From an uncultured Bacteroidales bacterium (GTDB lineage Bacteria; Bacteroidota; Bacteroidia; Bacteroidales; FEN-979), in NCBI GenBank assembly GCA_903837605.1, contig CAILVF010000056.1:1-53034 (forward strand): a DNA stretch of 53,034 bases, read 5' to 3'. The notes beneath the pieces are model-generated. The model was not told the DNA's origin, ran no database searches, and saw only the letters and a list, made by a program, of their open reading frames with translations. This document shows positions 1-8,538 of the stretch, piece by piece (within the stretch, counting starts at the first letter, position 1; each line of letters opens with the position of its first letter). The translations under genes and the position numbers were made by a program.

Positions 1-1266
1 GGCAAAAAGCTTGAGCCGGGTCCATACGTGTTTCCCGCCATGGTGATCCTCAGCCTGATCTTTCCCTTTATTTTCCAGGCAAGCGCAGTTATCCTCTTCC
101 TCGCTGTTTTGTCAAGCCTCCTACTTTTCTATTCAAAATACAGCGGCGACAGGGTGGCAGTGCTCACGGCTTTGCTTGCCATTGTCGTTATGCTGCTGGT
201 TTATTTCAAAGACTGGGTGTTCCTTTACCTTCCGGCTGCTTTTCTGGGTAATGTGCTGGATAACCAGGCAATGATGATAAAAGGACTTGTTGCCGGGCTG
301 GTGATCTTTCCGGTGATGATAATCAACAGCAGCCTTGTGAGGAAGTTGCATGTTGATTTCTCCAAAGAATGGTTCAGCCGCAGGAGCTACCAGAAATTCT
401 TTAAAGGAATTAATCTTATCGTGCTGTACCTTTCAGGGTTTTGGATCGTGAACTATTTTGTGCTTGTTGTGTCAAAGAACCCCGATTTGAATTATATGAG
501 CTGGTTCGGATACAATTGCCTATTCTTCATTATTGTCCTCCCTGCTCTCTGGTCTCAAAAATCACAGTACCTCCCGGCAGCTGTCGGGTTTGCCTTGTTT
601 TTTTCACTTGCATATCCCACCCTGATCCACTATACCACCCTGAACCATAGAAATGAATTACTTCAGCATGAGCAGCTTTCGAGGCTGGCTTTCTGGTTCC
701 ACTATCCTGTTGTATTGCTTTTCATAACCGAGCTTATTTTTCTGGAGGTCTTTCTAAGGAGAGCCTTTGAAAAAAGTTCAATTGTTATCAGGATTTTTAC
801 AATGTACATACTGTTAATGGGCCTTTTTGTTTTGTTGTCGGAATATGATCATTTTTCAATCTGGACAGGGTTGAGACGAGGTATTACTATAGAGGAGATC
901 GCCCTTGGGAACAGGGTTATTCCATACACCCTGATCCTTTTTGGATATTCTGCTGTTATACTGGGTGCCGGTATGATAAGCCGCAACCGGCTTCTGCGTG
1001 CTGCCGGACTGGTATTCCTGCTGGGCACTCTTGTAAAAATGCTGTATATAGATGTGAGGGCATTATCCGGGACAACACGCTCGCTGATGTTGTTCACGGT
1101 TGGGTTGATCGTGCTTACCCTGTCGTTTATGTATCCGAAGCTCAAGAGATATTTCAGGCACCGCGAGCACGAAACGAAGGGGATTAGCAAACGCCACAGG
1201 CACCATTCCCGCCCTAAGCCTGTCTCGATATCGGGAGTGCAAGGGAACTCTGAGAATGAAACATAA
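1..1266 (+). CDS. DUF2339-type multi-pass membrane protein, C-terminal part (5' end outside the window)
   Basis: The reading frame is open to the first base of the window, so the gene starts upstream; the GTG at 28 is only the first internal start-like codon. What is visible is a run of many hydrophobic helices, with a Lys/Arg/His-rich tail after the last one. The end of the protein (a helix, then LLRAAGLVFLLGTLVKMLY, then an LSGTTRSLMLF-like helix) resembles the C-terminus of the DUF2339 predicted membrane proteins, which are long proteins of unknown function. The stop overlaps the start of the acylphosphatase gene by 11 bp, so the two are probably co-transcribed. Family assignment is from remembered pattern only. 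Confidence 0.6.
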   Translation, partial: GKKLEPGPYVFPAMVILSLIFPFIFQASAVILFLAVLSSLLLFYSKYSGDRVAVLTALLAIVVMLLVYFKDWVFLYLPAAFLGNVLDNQAMMIKGLVAGLVIFPVMIINSSLVRKLHVDFSKEWFSRRSYQKFFKGINLIVLYLSGFWIVNYFVLVVSKNPDLNYMSWFGYNCLFFIIVLPALWSQKSQYLPAAVGFALFFSLAYPTLIHYTTLNHRNELLQHEQLSRLAFWFHYPVVLLFITELIFLEVFLRRAFEKSSIVIRIFTMYILLMGLFVLLSEYDHFSIWTGLRRGITIEEIALGNRVIPYTLILFGYSAVILGAGMISRNRLLRAAGLVFLLGTLVKMLYIDVRALSGTTRSLMLFTVGLIVLTLSFMYPKLKRYFRHREHETKGISKRHRHHSRPKPVSISGVQGNSENET

Positions 1267-1549
1267 TAATATCAGGATAAGTGGAAAGGTGCAAAGGGTC
1301 GGATTCAGGTTTGCGGCCATGCAGATGGCTTACCGCTTCGGCGTTCTGGGCTTCATTCAGAATATGAAGGATGAGTCAGTGTATATTGAAGTTGAGGGGG
1401 AGGAGAACGCAATGACCCATTTTGTCGGATGGTGTTATAAAGGGCCACTCGGGTCAAAAGTTGAGAATGTGGAGGTCAGCGCAGGAGAGATGAAAGGATT
1501 TAAGTCGTTCGATATTGTAAGATCAAAACAGCGTGCAGAAAGTGAATAG
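1256..1549 (+). CDS. acyP: Acylphosphatase
   Basis: A 97-residue protein, the usual length for the family, which hydrolyses the carboxyl-phosphate bond of acylphosphates in the cytoplasm. The N-terminal phosphate-binding loop is present as GKVQRVGFR (residues 10-18), including the catalytic Arg, and the following GFIQN (about residues 32-36) supplies the catalytic Asn of the family G-x-V-x-N motif. The start ATG lies inside the end of the upstream membrane-protein gene, in another frame, so translation may be coupled. The last codons and the TAG stop lie inside a 7-bp tandem repeat (1542-1569). Confidence 0.9.
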   Translation: MKHNNIRISGKVQRVGFRFAAMQMAYRFGVLGFIQNMKDESVYIEVEGEENAMTHFVGWCYKGPLGSKVENVEVSAGEMKGFKSFDIVRSKQRAESE

Positions 1550-1657
1550 TGAACAGTGAATAGTGAACAGTTACTAAACACTTATCACTAGTTCCAAGCC
1601 ACGAGTCACCAGTCACTGATCACCAGTCACCATTCACCATTCACTGATCACCAGTCA
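1542..1657. repeat. 7-bp minisatellites between convergent acyP and rsmI
   Basis: Two heptamer families are visible. The first alternates GTGAATA and GTGAACA four times (1542-1569) and contains the acyP stop codon. The second (about 1603-1657) is built of ACCAGTC, ACTGATC and ACCATTC units. The block fills the space between two genes that end toward each other. No coding function is apparent. Confidence 0.8.
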
Positions 1658-1660
1658 CCT

Positions 1661-2338
1661 TCACTTCTTCAGTCCCTCCACTACGATAACGATTTCCCCT
1701 TTTACGGTTTTACTGCTGAAATGAAGTATGAGTTCTTCAAGGCTGCCCCTGGCATTCTCTTCGTGGATCTTTGACAGTTCACGGGAAACACAGGCATAAC
1801 GGCTTCCCCCTAAAAATTCGGCAAGTTGGGTGAGGGTTTTAACCAGGCGGAAAGGGCTTTCATAAAAGACCATGGTTTTTTCTTCAGCTGCAAGTTGCTG
1901 AAAGCGCGTTTGACGGCCTTTTTTATGGGGGAGGAAGCCTTCGAAGATAAAATGGTCGGATGGGATGCCGCTGTTTACAAGCGCAGGGACAAAGGCCGTT
2001 GGTCCGGGCAGGCATTCCACGGGAATGCCTGCCCGCACGCATTCCCTTATAAGAAGGTAACCCGGATCACTGATCCCCGGAGTGCCGGCGTCGCTTACCA
2101 ATGCAATGACTGCACCTCCCTGAAGGCGTTCGATTACTCTCTCCACCGAGCGGTGTTCATTGAACTGATGGTGCGACTGCAACGGCTTTTCAATCCCGTA
2201 ATGCCGTAGAAGCACCAGAGAGGTTCGTGTATCCTCGGCCAGTACCAGGTCTGCCTCCTTCAATATTCTAACCGCCCTGAAAGTCATATCTTCCAGGTTG
2301 CCGATGGGGGTGGGGACTATGTATAATTTTCCTTCCAT
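1661..2338 (-). CDS. rsmI: 16S rRNA (cytidine(1402)-2'-O)-methyltransferase
   Basis: A SAM-dependent tetrapyrrole-methylase-fold enzyme that methylates the 2'-OH of C1402 in the ribosomal decoding centre. Signature segments are all present: VPTPIGNL (residues 8-15), AEDTRTS (34-40), VSDAGTPGISDPG (81-93), PGPTA (111-115) and YESPFRL (159-165). At 225 residues it is a normal short form of the family. It is convergent with acyP and lies downstream of the response-regulator gene, but with a 144-bp gap holding two hairpins, so it is probably a separate transcription unit. Confidence 0.95.
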   Translation of the reverse strand: MEGKLYIVPTPIGNLEDMTFRAVRILKEADLVLAEDTRTSLVLLRHYGIEKPLQSHHQFNEHRSVERVIERLQGGAVIALVSDAGTPGISDPGYLLIRECVRAGIPVECLPGPTAFVPALVNSGIPSDHFIFEGFLPHKKGRQTRFQQLAAEEKTMVFYESPFRLVKTLTQLAEFLGGSRYACVSRELSKIHEENARGSLEELILHFSSKTVKGEIVIVVEGLKK

Positions 2339-2419
2339 ATCAATGTGCCCGGGGTGAAATTAGAATAAGCGAGCATTTTACACAAGCTGCATCAGGTGCA
2401 AGGAGCCTGCTGAAGGGTG

Positions 2420-2466
2420 GCGTCACGAAAATTGCCTGTGTGACGCAGACACCGTAGCGGCGGTGT
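2420..2466 (-). terminator. Two small hairpins downstream of the response regulator
   Basis: GCGTCAC (2420-2426) pairs with GTGACGC (2440-2446), and ACACCG (2449-2454) pairs with CGGTGT (2461-2466). They lie just past the stop of the RprY-like gene on the minus strand. There is no U-run, so termination activity is only a possibility. Confidence 0.3.
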
Positions 2467-2482
2467 AAAGATGCGAGAGATA

Positions 2483-3184
2483 TCATGATTTCACTACCAA
2501 TTTGAACCCAACCCCGTGAACATTGATCAACTCCACGCTGGGGTCTTCTTTCAGGTACTTCCGCAGTTTAACAACATATACATCCATGCTGCGCGCATTA
2601 AAATAACTGTCGTCATTCCAAATCTGCGTCAAAGCAACCGAACGGTCCAGTACCTCGTTCATATTCATGCACAACAACCGTAACAGTCCGGCTTCCTTCG
2701 AAGTAAGCTTGTTCTCCCTGCCCTGGATGCTTAAAACCTGGCGGTTAAAATCAAAGTTGTAGTTCCCAATTATAAAAACATTCTCGCTCGTTGAAGATTT
2801 CCCGCCTTCGTCGGTGCGCCTGAGAATGGCCTGCATCCTCATTAACAACTCTTCCATGCTGAAAGGTTTGGTAATATAATCGTCGGCCCCGGCCTCAAAA
2901 CCTTTCAGCTTGTCCTCCTGCAGGGCTTTGGCAGTAAGGAACAGAACCGGAACCTTCTTGCTCATCCCGCGTATCTCCTTCGCAGCCGCAAAACCATCCT
3001 TAACAGGCATCATGATGTCAAGAATGACAAAATCAATTTCTTTTTTTCCGAAAACCTCAACAGCTTCCTGCCCGTTCACGCATAAAGTGGTGTTATACCC
3101 TTTTGCATCCAGGTAATTCTTCAGGATATTCCCCAGGTTGCGGTCATCCTCAGCAAGTAAAACATTAACAGCTCCTTTCTCCAT
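2483..3184 (-). CDS. OmpR/PhoB-family response regulator (RprY-like)
   Basis: A receiver domain (residues 6-120) is joined to a winged-helix DNA-binding domain (about 132-230). Acidic D13/D14, phosphoacceptor D56 (DFVILDIMMP), T84 and K106 (DDYITKPFSM) are in place, so phosphotransfer should work. The receiver resembles Bacteroides RprY in its linker and ADDYITKPFSMEEL segment, but that is a remembered likeness. It follows its partner kinase by 12 bp and forms a two-gene operon with it. Target genes cannot be told from the sequence. Confidence 0.92.
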   Translation of the reverse strand: MEKGAVNVLLAEDDRNLGNILKNYLDAKGYNTTLCVNGQEAVEVFGKKEIDFVILDIMMPVKDGFAAAKEIRGMSKKVPVLFLTAKALQEDKLKGFEAGADDYITKPFSMEELLMRMQAILRRTDEGGKSSTSENVFIIGNYNFDFNRQVLSIQGRENKLTSKEAGLLRLLCMNMNEVLDRSVALTQIWNDDSYFNARSMDVYVVKLRKYLKEDPSVELINVHGVGFKLVVKS

Positions 3185-3196
3185 ACCTTGATATTT

Positions 3197-4483
3197 TTAT
3201 TCTTTATAGATAAACGGAAGAAATACTTTAAACTTGCTTCCCTTGTTAACTTCACTTTCAATACTGATCTTTCCATGATGTTCCCCGACTATGGCCTTTA
3301 CATAGCTTAAGCCAAGCCCAAAGCCCCTTACATCGTGAATATTTCCCGTGGGGACACGGTAAAGTTTATCAAAAATCTTTTTCTGTTCCGACTTGCTGAT
3401 GCCAATACCATTGTCCTCAATGGTGATCTGCACGCCATTACCTGAATTTTCAGTACTGATCTTTATCATCGGCTTTCGCGGAGAATATTTATTGGCATTA
3501 TCCAGCAGGTTATATACCAGGTTGGTGACATGAACCTTGTCGCCTATGATCCTCGGGTTGGAAGCGTAAAAACTTTTTATGATCACACCGTCTTTGATTT
3601 CAACCTGTATGCGGATGTTCTTAACCACATCGTGGATGATGTCATGGATGTTGATCAGCTCCCTTTTCATTTTCAACTGGCCGGAATCAATAACCGCAGT
3701 TTGAAGGATCTTCTCGGCCATCCCAGCCAGCCTTTTGTTTTCTTCATCTATCATGGTGATGTAGGAAGTCATAAAATCGGGCGATTTCCTGATCTCCCTG
3801 TCGCTCATCGCCTCGCAGGCAAGCGATATCGTAGCTATAGGGGTTTTGAATTCATGGGTCATGTTATTGATGAAATCGTTTTTCATTTCCGAAAGCCTCT
3901 TCTGCCTGAAGATAGTCGAGATGGTATACATAAACGAGTAAACGATCACTATGATAAGAACCAGCGAGATCAGCAGCATGCCCCATAATTCGGTAAGCAG
4001 GAACCTTTGTTCGTTCGGGAAAGCAATAAGCAGGTATTCGGGAGGAGTGAAGATGTCGCTCTGGAAGAGGGGAAAGGCATATCCCTTTTCAAACAGTTCC
4101 TTGCGGTAATTTGGCGATTTTTCGACAAGGTATGCCTGGTTCTCGGGTTTGTATATGCCAAATTCAAACCTTGTGTCAATACCCCTTATGTTAAGTTCCC
4201 TGGAAATCAGGGAGTCGAGGATGCTCCTGTTAAGGAATTCATCATAAGGCAGATGGGGGTTGATGTTGAGCAGGCCTTCGGGTTTGGATTTCTCTATTGA
4301 ACGGCGTTTTTCAAGCAACTCGATCTTCGAAACCACTTTGGTTATGGCTTCGTTAACACTCCTTCGAAAATTGGCTTCCTTGACCGATGAGGCATTCCTG
4401 ATCCAATAGATCTGTATTCCCATCAACCCGCCGAGGGCAATGGTCATTACAACGATTGTAAGGATTATAAACCTCCTGTTCAT
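3197..4483 (-). CDS. Membrane sensor histidine kinase (RprX-like)
   Basis: Two membrane helices (residues 7-27 and 166-192) enclose an extracytoplasmic sensor region of about 135 residues. The cytoplasmic part has the H-box NNMTHEFKTPIA with phosphorylatable H210, an N-box with N329 (NLLDNANKYS), G1 DNGIGI (357-362) and G2 GFGLGLSY (387-394). All residues for autophosphorylation and ATP binding are present. It is the first gene of an operon with the RprY-like regulator. The signal sensed is unknown. Confidence 0.93.
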   Translation of the reverse strand: MNRRFIILTIVVMTIALGGLMGIQIYWIRNASSVKEANFRRSVNEAITKVVSKIELLEKRRSIEKSKPEGLLNINPHLPYDEFLNRSILDSLISRELNIRGIDTRFEFGIYKPENQAYLVEKSPNYRKELFEKGYAFPLFQSDIFTPPEYLLIAFPNEQRFLLTELWGMLLISLVLIIVIVYSFMYTISTIFRQKRLSEMKNDFINNMTHEFKTPIATISLACEAMSDREIRKSPDFMTSYITMIDEENKRLAGMAEKILQTAVIDSGQLKMKRELINIHDIIHDVVKNIRIQVEIKDGVIIKSFYASNPRIIGDKVHVTNLVYNLLDNANKYSPRKPMIKISTENSGNGVQITIEDNGIGISKSEQKKIFDKLYRVPTGNIHDVRGFGLGLSYVKAIVGEHHGKISIESEVNKGSKFKVFLPFIYKE

Positions 4484-4552
4484 CTTACAAAAGTAACGTA
4501 AAAAGCTGATTTAAAGTTTTAACACTTTTTAACGTATATTAATAATCCTTAA

Positions 4553-4583
4553 CATTTTCGCGTTTCAGTCCAATGTATCTTTG
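4553..4583 (+). promoter_or_regulatory. Candidate promoter for a small transcript
   Basis: TATCTTTG at 4576-4583 matches the Bacteroidota -7 element TAnnTTTG. A weak TTTTCG at 4555-4560 sits near where the -33 element should be. The only thing downstream before the terminator at 4676 is about 90 bp without a gene. The -33 match is poor. Confidence 0.4.
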
Positions 4584-4587
4584 TACC

Positions 4588-4705
4588 ATAATTGCCTGCC
4601 TGATAAGAAACATGATTACTTTGATGCGGCAGTAATGTGTGCAAGTTAAGTGAGACAACGTTTTGTTTATTGATTAAATCCCGGACCGGCTCCGGGATTT
4701 TTTTT
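4588..4705 (+). ncRNA. Candidate small RNA of about 118 nt
   Basis: The interval runs from a TAnnTTTG promoter match (4576-4583) to a strong intrinsic terminator whose U-run is correct for the plus strand. It holds no gene; the only start-stop frames are tiny, for example a 7-codon ATG frame at 4611-4634. It lies divergent to the rprXY-like operon and is not part of any neighbouring coding unit. I do not recognise a known RNA family. The boundaries are inferred from promoter and terminator and are approximate. Confidence 0.4.
4676..4705 (+). terminator. Strong rho-independent terminator
   Basis: A 10-bp perfect stem, AAATCCCGGA (4676-4685) with TCCGGGATTT (4691-4700), has a 5-nt loop and eight T residues at 4698-4705. 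The T-run marks it as plus-strand. No annotated plus-strand gene ends here, which supports an unannotated transcript upstream. Confidence 0.8.
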
Positions 4706-4903
4706 ATCCAGCTATCCAGCTATCCAGTTATCCAGCTATCCAGCTATCCAGCTATCCAGTCATCCAGTCATCCAGTTATCCAGTCATCCAGCTATCCAGT
4801 TATCCAGCTATCCAGTTATCCAGTCATCCAGTCATCCAGTCATCCAGTTATCCAGTTATCCAGTCATCCAGCTATCCAGTCATCCAGTCATCCCGCTATC
4901 CTG
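4704..4903. repeat. 8-bp minisatellite, 25 units in phase
   Basis: Units CTATCCAG, TCATCCAG and TTATCCAG follow one another without a phase break from 4704 to 4903; the final units decay to TCATCCCG and CTATCCTG. The last unit contains the purN stop codon (4896-4898). All variation is in the first two bases of the unit until the end. The array lies between the purN 3' end and the candidate small RNA. Confidence 0.9.
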
Positions 4904-5471
4904 CATCAGACTTTAAAACGTCTTCTATCACTCTCGGATAATGATCATATTCCAGCTCATGGATCCTTGCGGCAAGGGTTGCAGGCGTATCGCCGGGCAG
5001 CACAGGGCATCTTGCCTGGAAAATAATATCCCCTTCATCATACGATGCGTTTACATAATGTATGCTGATGCCCGATTCCCGTTCACCGGCCCTGATCACC
5101 GCTTCATGAACATGTTCCCCGTACATCCCTTTGCCTCCGTATTTCGGCAGGAGTGCAGGATGAATATTAACTATCCTGTTCGGATAGGTCTTGAGAAGAT
5201 AGGGCGGGACGAGCCATAAAAAACCTGCGAGCACGATAAATGAAATATCATTTTTTATAAGTAATTCCGCAATGTCGACGGTTTCGTAAAATGACCTGCG
5301 GTTAAATACCTGGCGGGGGATGCCAAGCTTTTCTGCCCTGGTAAGTACATAAGCATCGGGCTTGTTGCTAAGTATCAACTTAACCTTTATGAAAGGATGA
5401 CCTGCGAAATATTCTGAAATACGCTGGGCGTTAGTTCCGCTGCCTGAAGCCAGAATTGCTATATTTGTCAT
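4896..5471 (-). CDS. purN: Phosphoribosylglycinamide formyltransferase (GAR transformylase)
   Basis: Transfers a formyl group from 10-formyl-tetrahydrofolate to GAR in purine synthesis. The phosphate-binding GSGTN (residues 10-14) is present, and the catalytic triad is N102 and H104 (in VNIHPALLP) plus D145 (SYDEGD), followed by the GGKGMYG loop (112-118). At 191 residues it is full length. It stands alone, divergent from acpP. Its stop codon falls inside an 8-bp minisatellite. Confidence 0.96.
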   Translation of the reverse strand: MTNIAILASGSGTNAQRISEYFAGHPFIKVKLILSNKPDAYVLTRAEKLGIPRQVFNRRSFYETVDIAELLIKNDISFIVLAGFLWLVPPYLLKTYPNRIVNIHPALLPKYGGKGMYGEHVHEAVIRAGERESGISIHYVNASYDEGDIIFQARCPVLPGDTPATLAARIHELEYDHYPRVIEDVLKSDAG

Positions 5472-5489
5472 GATTGCAGAAATCTAATA

Positions 5490-5497
5490 CAAAAATA
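5490..5497 (-). promoter_or_regulatory. Candidate -7 element of purN
   Basis: Read on the minus strand this is TATTTTTG, an exact TAnnTTTG match, about 20 bp before the purN ATG. No clear -33 TTTG is seen at the expected distance. Confidence 0.4.
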
Positions 5498-5639
5498 CAA
5501 AACCGGGTGTTTGATTAACAGACCTAACCATTATTGTATAAGTCGTTGAATCCAAAATTTTAACAAAACCTAACAATATCCAAATAGGCCTGATAATCAA
5601 TCAGTTGATTTTTATAAATGTTAAAAAATCTTAAAATTC

Positions 5640-5670
5640 TTGGGTGGGTATCCGAAAATTATTTCCTTTG
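5640..5670 (+). promoter_or_regulatory. Candidate acpP promoter
   Basis: A TTG at 5640-5642 and TTCCTTTG at 5663-5670 are spaced 20 bp, as in Bacteroidota TTTG/TAnnTTTG promoters, though the TA of the -7 box is TT here. It would give a leader of about 25-30 nt. The rest of 5472-5701 is AT-rich with no gene. Confidence 0.4.
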
Positions 5671-5701
5671 CACTCCTTTTAACCAAAAAATTATAAAAAA
5701 C

Positions 5702-5938
5702 ATGTCTGACATTGCAGCAAAAGTAAAAGCTATCATTGTTGATAAGCTTGGTGTTGATGAAAGTGAAGTTACACCTGAAGCAAGTTTCACAAATGACCTG
5801 GGTGCTGACTCCCTGGACACTGTTGAGCTGATCATGGAATTTGAAAAGGAATTCGATATTGCCATCCCCGACGATCAGGCTGAAAAGATCAGTACAGTAG
5901 GGGAAGCGATTGCTTACATTGAGAATAATACCAAGTAA
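5702..5938 (+). CDS. acpP: Acyl carrier protein
   Basis: A 78-residue acidic protein that carries growing fatty-acyl chains on a phosphopantetheine arm attached to S37 in GADSLDT. I chose the ATG at 5702 because it gives the standard N-terminus ([11 protein letters not shown]); an in-frame extension to 5618 would run across the promoter region and add an unrelated sequence. It is followed by fabF after 92 bp, the common Bacteroidota order. A small hairpin, CCCCC (5972-5976) with GGGGG (5983-5987), lies between the two and could modulate readthrough. Confidence 0.97.
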   Translation: MSDIAAKVKAIIVDKLGVDESEVTPEASFTNDLGADSLDTVELIMEFEKEFDIAIPDDQAEKISTVGEAIAYIENNTK

Positions 5939-6030
5939 GGATCTTTACTCCTTTCTTTATGAAGACTATTGCCCCCGTCAAAGGGGGTTCTCCTTTAACA
6001 AATGTAAGTTTAACCATTAATTATTAGGCT

Positions 6031-7272
6031 TTGAGACGAGTTGTAATAACTGGCCTTGGTGTAATTACGCCCCTTGGAAATACAGTCGAAGAGTATTGGA
6101 GCAACCTGGTTAAAGGAGTAAGTGGAGCAGGGCCGATCACGCGCTTTGATGCCACTAAATTCAAGACCCGCTTTGCCTGCGAGGTCAAGAACTTCAATCC
6201 TGAGGATTATTTTGACCGCAAGGAGGTTCGCAAATACGATCCTTATGCCCATTTCGGGTTGGTATGTGCCGATAAGGCCGTTACCGATTCGGGCATGGAC
6301 CTTGAAAAGGTCGATAAGGACAGGATTGGGGTCATATGGTCTTCCGGCATAGGGGGCCTGGATACTTTTTACCAGGAAGTCACAGGTTTTGCAAAGGGTG
6401 ACGGGACACCCCGTTTTAATCCTTTTTTCATTCCGAAGATGATTGCTGATATCGCTGCGGGACATATTTCGATAAAATATGGCTTCCGTGGTCCGAATTT
6501 TGCAATTGTTTCGGCTTGTGCTTCATCGGCCAATGCGCTTGTTGATGCCATGCTGTATATCAGGAACGGCCTTGCCGATGTATTTGTCGCCGGCGGTTCC
6601 GAAGCAGCCATAAACCCCGCAGGGATAGGCGGCTTTAATGCCATGCATGCCTTGTCGACACGCAACGATGATCCCACTACCGCTTCAAGGCCTTTTGACA
6701 AAGACAGGGACGGTTTTGTAATGGGAGAAGGTGCAGGAGCCCTGATCTTCGAAGAACTTGAGCACGCCAAAGCCAGGGGAGCAAAAATTTACGCCGAGGT
6801 GGCAGGCGGGGGCGTTTCTGCCGACGCTTACCATATGACCGCCCCTCATCCCGACGGCTTAGGCGCCATTCTTTCGATGAGGAATGCAATAAAGGATGCC
6901 GGAATGCAGCTTCAGGATATAGATCATATCAACACCCATGGAACTTCAACACCGGTTGGTGATATAGCCGAACCTAAAGCCATCCTCGGACTTTTTGGAG
7001 AATTGGCTTACAAGATCAATATTAATTCAACCAAGTCGATGACCGGCCACCTCCTGGGCGCTGCCGGGGCTATCGAAGTAATTGCATCAGTGATGGCTGT
7101 AAGGAACAATATCGTTCCTCCTACGATTAACCATTTCACCGATGATCCTGAGCTTGACCCCAGGCTTAATTTCACATTCAATAAAGCCCAGGAAAGGGTC
7201 GTAAACGCAGCACTCAGCAATACCTTTGGGTTCGGCGGGCATAATGCCACACTGATCGTTAAGAAATACTAA
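6031..7272 (+). CDS. fabF: Beta-ketoacyl-ACP synthase II
   Basis: Condenses malonyl-ACP with acyl-ACP in fatty-acid elongation. The Cys-His-His triad is C163 (SACASS), H303 (NTHGTST) and H340 (SMTGH), the same numbering as E. coli FabF, which supports the TTG start at 6031; an in-frame TAG at 6025 excludes a longer protein. Full thiolase-fold length (413 aa). It lies between acpP and rnc, and rnc begins 10 bp after its stop, so the three are very likely one operon. Confidence 0.96.
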   Translation: MRRVVITGLGVITPLGNTVEEYWSNLVKGVSGAGPITRFDATKFKTRFACEVKNFNPEDYFDRKEVRKYDPYAHFGLVCADKAVTDSGMDLEKVDKDRIGVIWSSGIGGLDTFYQEVTGFAKGDGTPRFNPFFIPKMIADIAAGHISIKYGFRGPNFAIVSACASSANALVDAMLYIRNGLADVFVAGGSEAAINPAGIGGFNAMHALSTRNDDPTTASRPFDKDRDGFVMGEGAGALIFEELEHAKARGAKIYAEVAGGGVSADAYHMTAPHPDGLGAILSMRNAIKDAGMQLQDIDHINTHGTSTPVGDIAEPKAILGLFGELAYKININSTKSMTGHLLGAAGAIEVIASVMAVRNNIVPPTINHFTDDPELDPRLNFTFNKAQERVVNAALSNTFGFGGHNATLIVKKY

Positions 7273-7282
7273 GCAACCTGCC

Positions 7283-8026
7283 TTGAAGTTCAGGACATTA
7301 AAAGCGGTCCGCTTCGCTACCCATACCGATAAAAACCTCAGGCGTGCCATAAAAAATATTTTCGGGTTTCGTCCCGGAAATATTTATTTATACCGGCTTG
7401 CATTTACACATAAGTCGGCCAGCCAGGATACCATTAAAAACCTCCGCGTTAACAACGAGCGCCTTGAATTTCTGGGCGATGCAATACTTGATGCCGTTGC
7501 CGCCGACTTCCTGTTCAGGACTTTCCCGGCCAGGGACGAAGGTTTCCTTACCGAAATGAGGTCCAAACTGGTTAGCCGCGCACAGTTGAATAAACTCTCC
7601 CAGAGAATGGGGATAGATAACCTTATCCTGCTGGAAAATTCAAATTCAGGCGTATTCAGGTCCTTTAAGGGTGATGCCTTCGAAGCCCTGATAGGAGCAA
7701 TTTATCTCGATAAGGGATTCACTTTCACACAAAAGATTATCCTGAAAAAAATTATCGGCCATTATATCGATATGGATGAACTTGTCACCCAGGAAGTGAA
7801 TTTTAAAAGCAAGGTCATTGAATGGGCGCAAAAAGAAAAAAAACAATCAGCCTTTAATGTCCTTGAAGAAATAGGAACCGGCTATAAAAAGCAATATCTC
7901 GTTGAGCTTGTAGTGGAAGGACAGCCTCTTGCAAGGGGACAGGACTATTCAATTAAAGGTGCCGAGCAGAATGCTTCTGAAAAAGCCTGGCAGAAAATAA
8001 ACGGGGATTCCTTGGAAAAAGCCTGA
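7283..8026 (+). CDS. rnc: Ribonuclease III
   Basis: Cleaves double-stranded RNA in rRNA maturation and RNA decay. The family signature NNERLEFLGDAILD is at residues 57-70, with metal-binding E62, D66, D131 and E134 (KGDAFEALIGA). A double-stranded-RNA-binding domain occupies about 170-245. It uses a TTG start 10 bp after the fabF stop. Its 3' end contains a promoter for the next gene. Confidence 0.95.
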   Translation: MKFRTLKAVRFATHTDKNLRRAIKNIFGFRPGNIYLYRLAFTHKSASQDTIKNLRVNNERLEFLGDAILDAVAADFLFRTFPARDEGFLTEMRSKLVSRAQLNKLSQRMGIDNLILLENSNSGVFRSFKGDAFEALIGAIYLDKGFTFTQKIILKKIIGHYIDMDELVTQEVNFKSKVIEWAQKEKKQSAFNVLEEIGTGYKKQYLVELVVEGQPLARGQDYSIKGAEQNASEKAWQKINGDSLEKA

Positions 8027-8042
8027 TATTTGATTATATTTG
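8012..8042 (+). promoter_or_regulatory. Promoter inside the rnc 3' end
   Basis: TTG at 8012-8014 and TATATTTG at 8035-8042, 20 bp apart, match the Bacteroidota promoter. It precedes the ATG at 8064 by about 20 bp and lets the IPExxxVDY gene be transcribed apart from rnc. Confidence 0.6.
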
Positions 8043-8063
8043 TTATGATTAATCAATGTGGTC

Positions 8064-8528
8064 ATGGCAAAAAAAATCATGCTTGAATCACGCTCTGAAG
8101 CTTCCTTTTTTACGATTGCAGGAGTCTCATGCCATCTTAAAGATTACCGGCTCTCGTTCATGCTGAACCAGAAGTTGCATGCCGGTTTCAGGAAAATGGA
8201 CGATCTTCCCGGGAATTACAGCCTGTATTTTTTCGTGGATGAGGAATGCAGGAATCCCTACTACCTTATATCCAACCGCAACGAGGAGAAGATCCTGTTC
8301 CCCGAGCTTAAACAAACCGATTTTATACTCCTGGTTGAAGGGCCATTCAAAAAGATCCAGTTCAACCGCTTGCTGAGTTCCATCAAAGCAATCCCAAATG
8401 TACTCACGGCCTTTGAGATCAAACCAGAGAGCCTGAAGAACTTTCCGGGCTTTCTTGCCGATCTTGAAATTCACTTCATGAACATTAAAAAAGAAAGCAA
8501 ATCCAATTCCGGACTTGTTAAAAAATAA
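8064..8528 (+). CDS. IPExxxVDY family protein
   Basis: A cytoplasmic protein of about 154 residues of a conserved Bacteroidota family of unknown function, usually found after rnc. The recognisable parts are an ISCHxKDYRL-like stretch (here VSCHLKDYRLSFMLNQKL, early in the protein), LISNRNEEKILFPELKQTDFIL in the middle, and IPNVLTAFEI toward the end. I prefer the ATG at 8064 (MAKKIML) over an in-frame GTG at 8058. The next gene starts 11 bp after its stop. Confidence 0.8.
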   Translation: MAKKIMLESRSEASFFTIAGVSCHLKDYRLSFMLNQKLHAGFRKMDDLPGNYSLYFFVDEECRNPYYLISNRNEEKILFPELKQTDFILLVEGPFKKIQFNRLLSSIKAIPNVLTAFEIKPESLKNFPGFLADLEIHFMNIKKESKSNSGLVKK

Positions 8529-8538
8529 GGAGGTATCT

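Noticed and set aside
4637..5026. 129-codon frame with repeating Ser-Tyr-Pro-Val-Ile-Gln units
   Set aside because: It is the translation of the 8-bp minisatellite and of the antisense of purN; it has no gene-like start region and runs across a terminator.
5618..5701. Longer acpP start giving a 106-residue protein
   Set aside because: The extension overlaps the promoter and is unlike any acyl carrier protein N-terminus.
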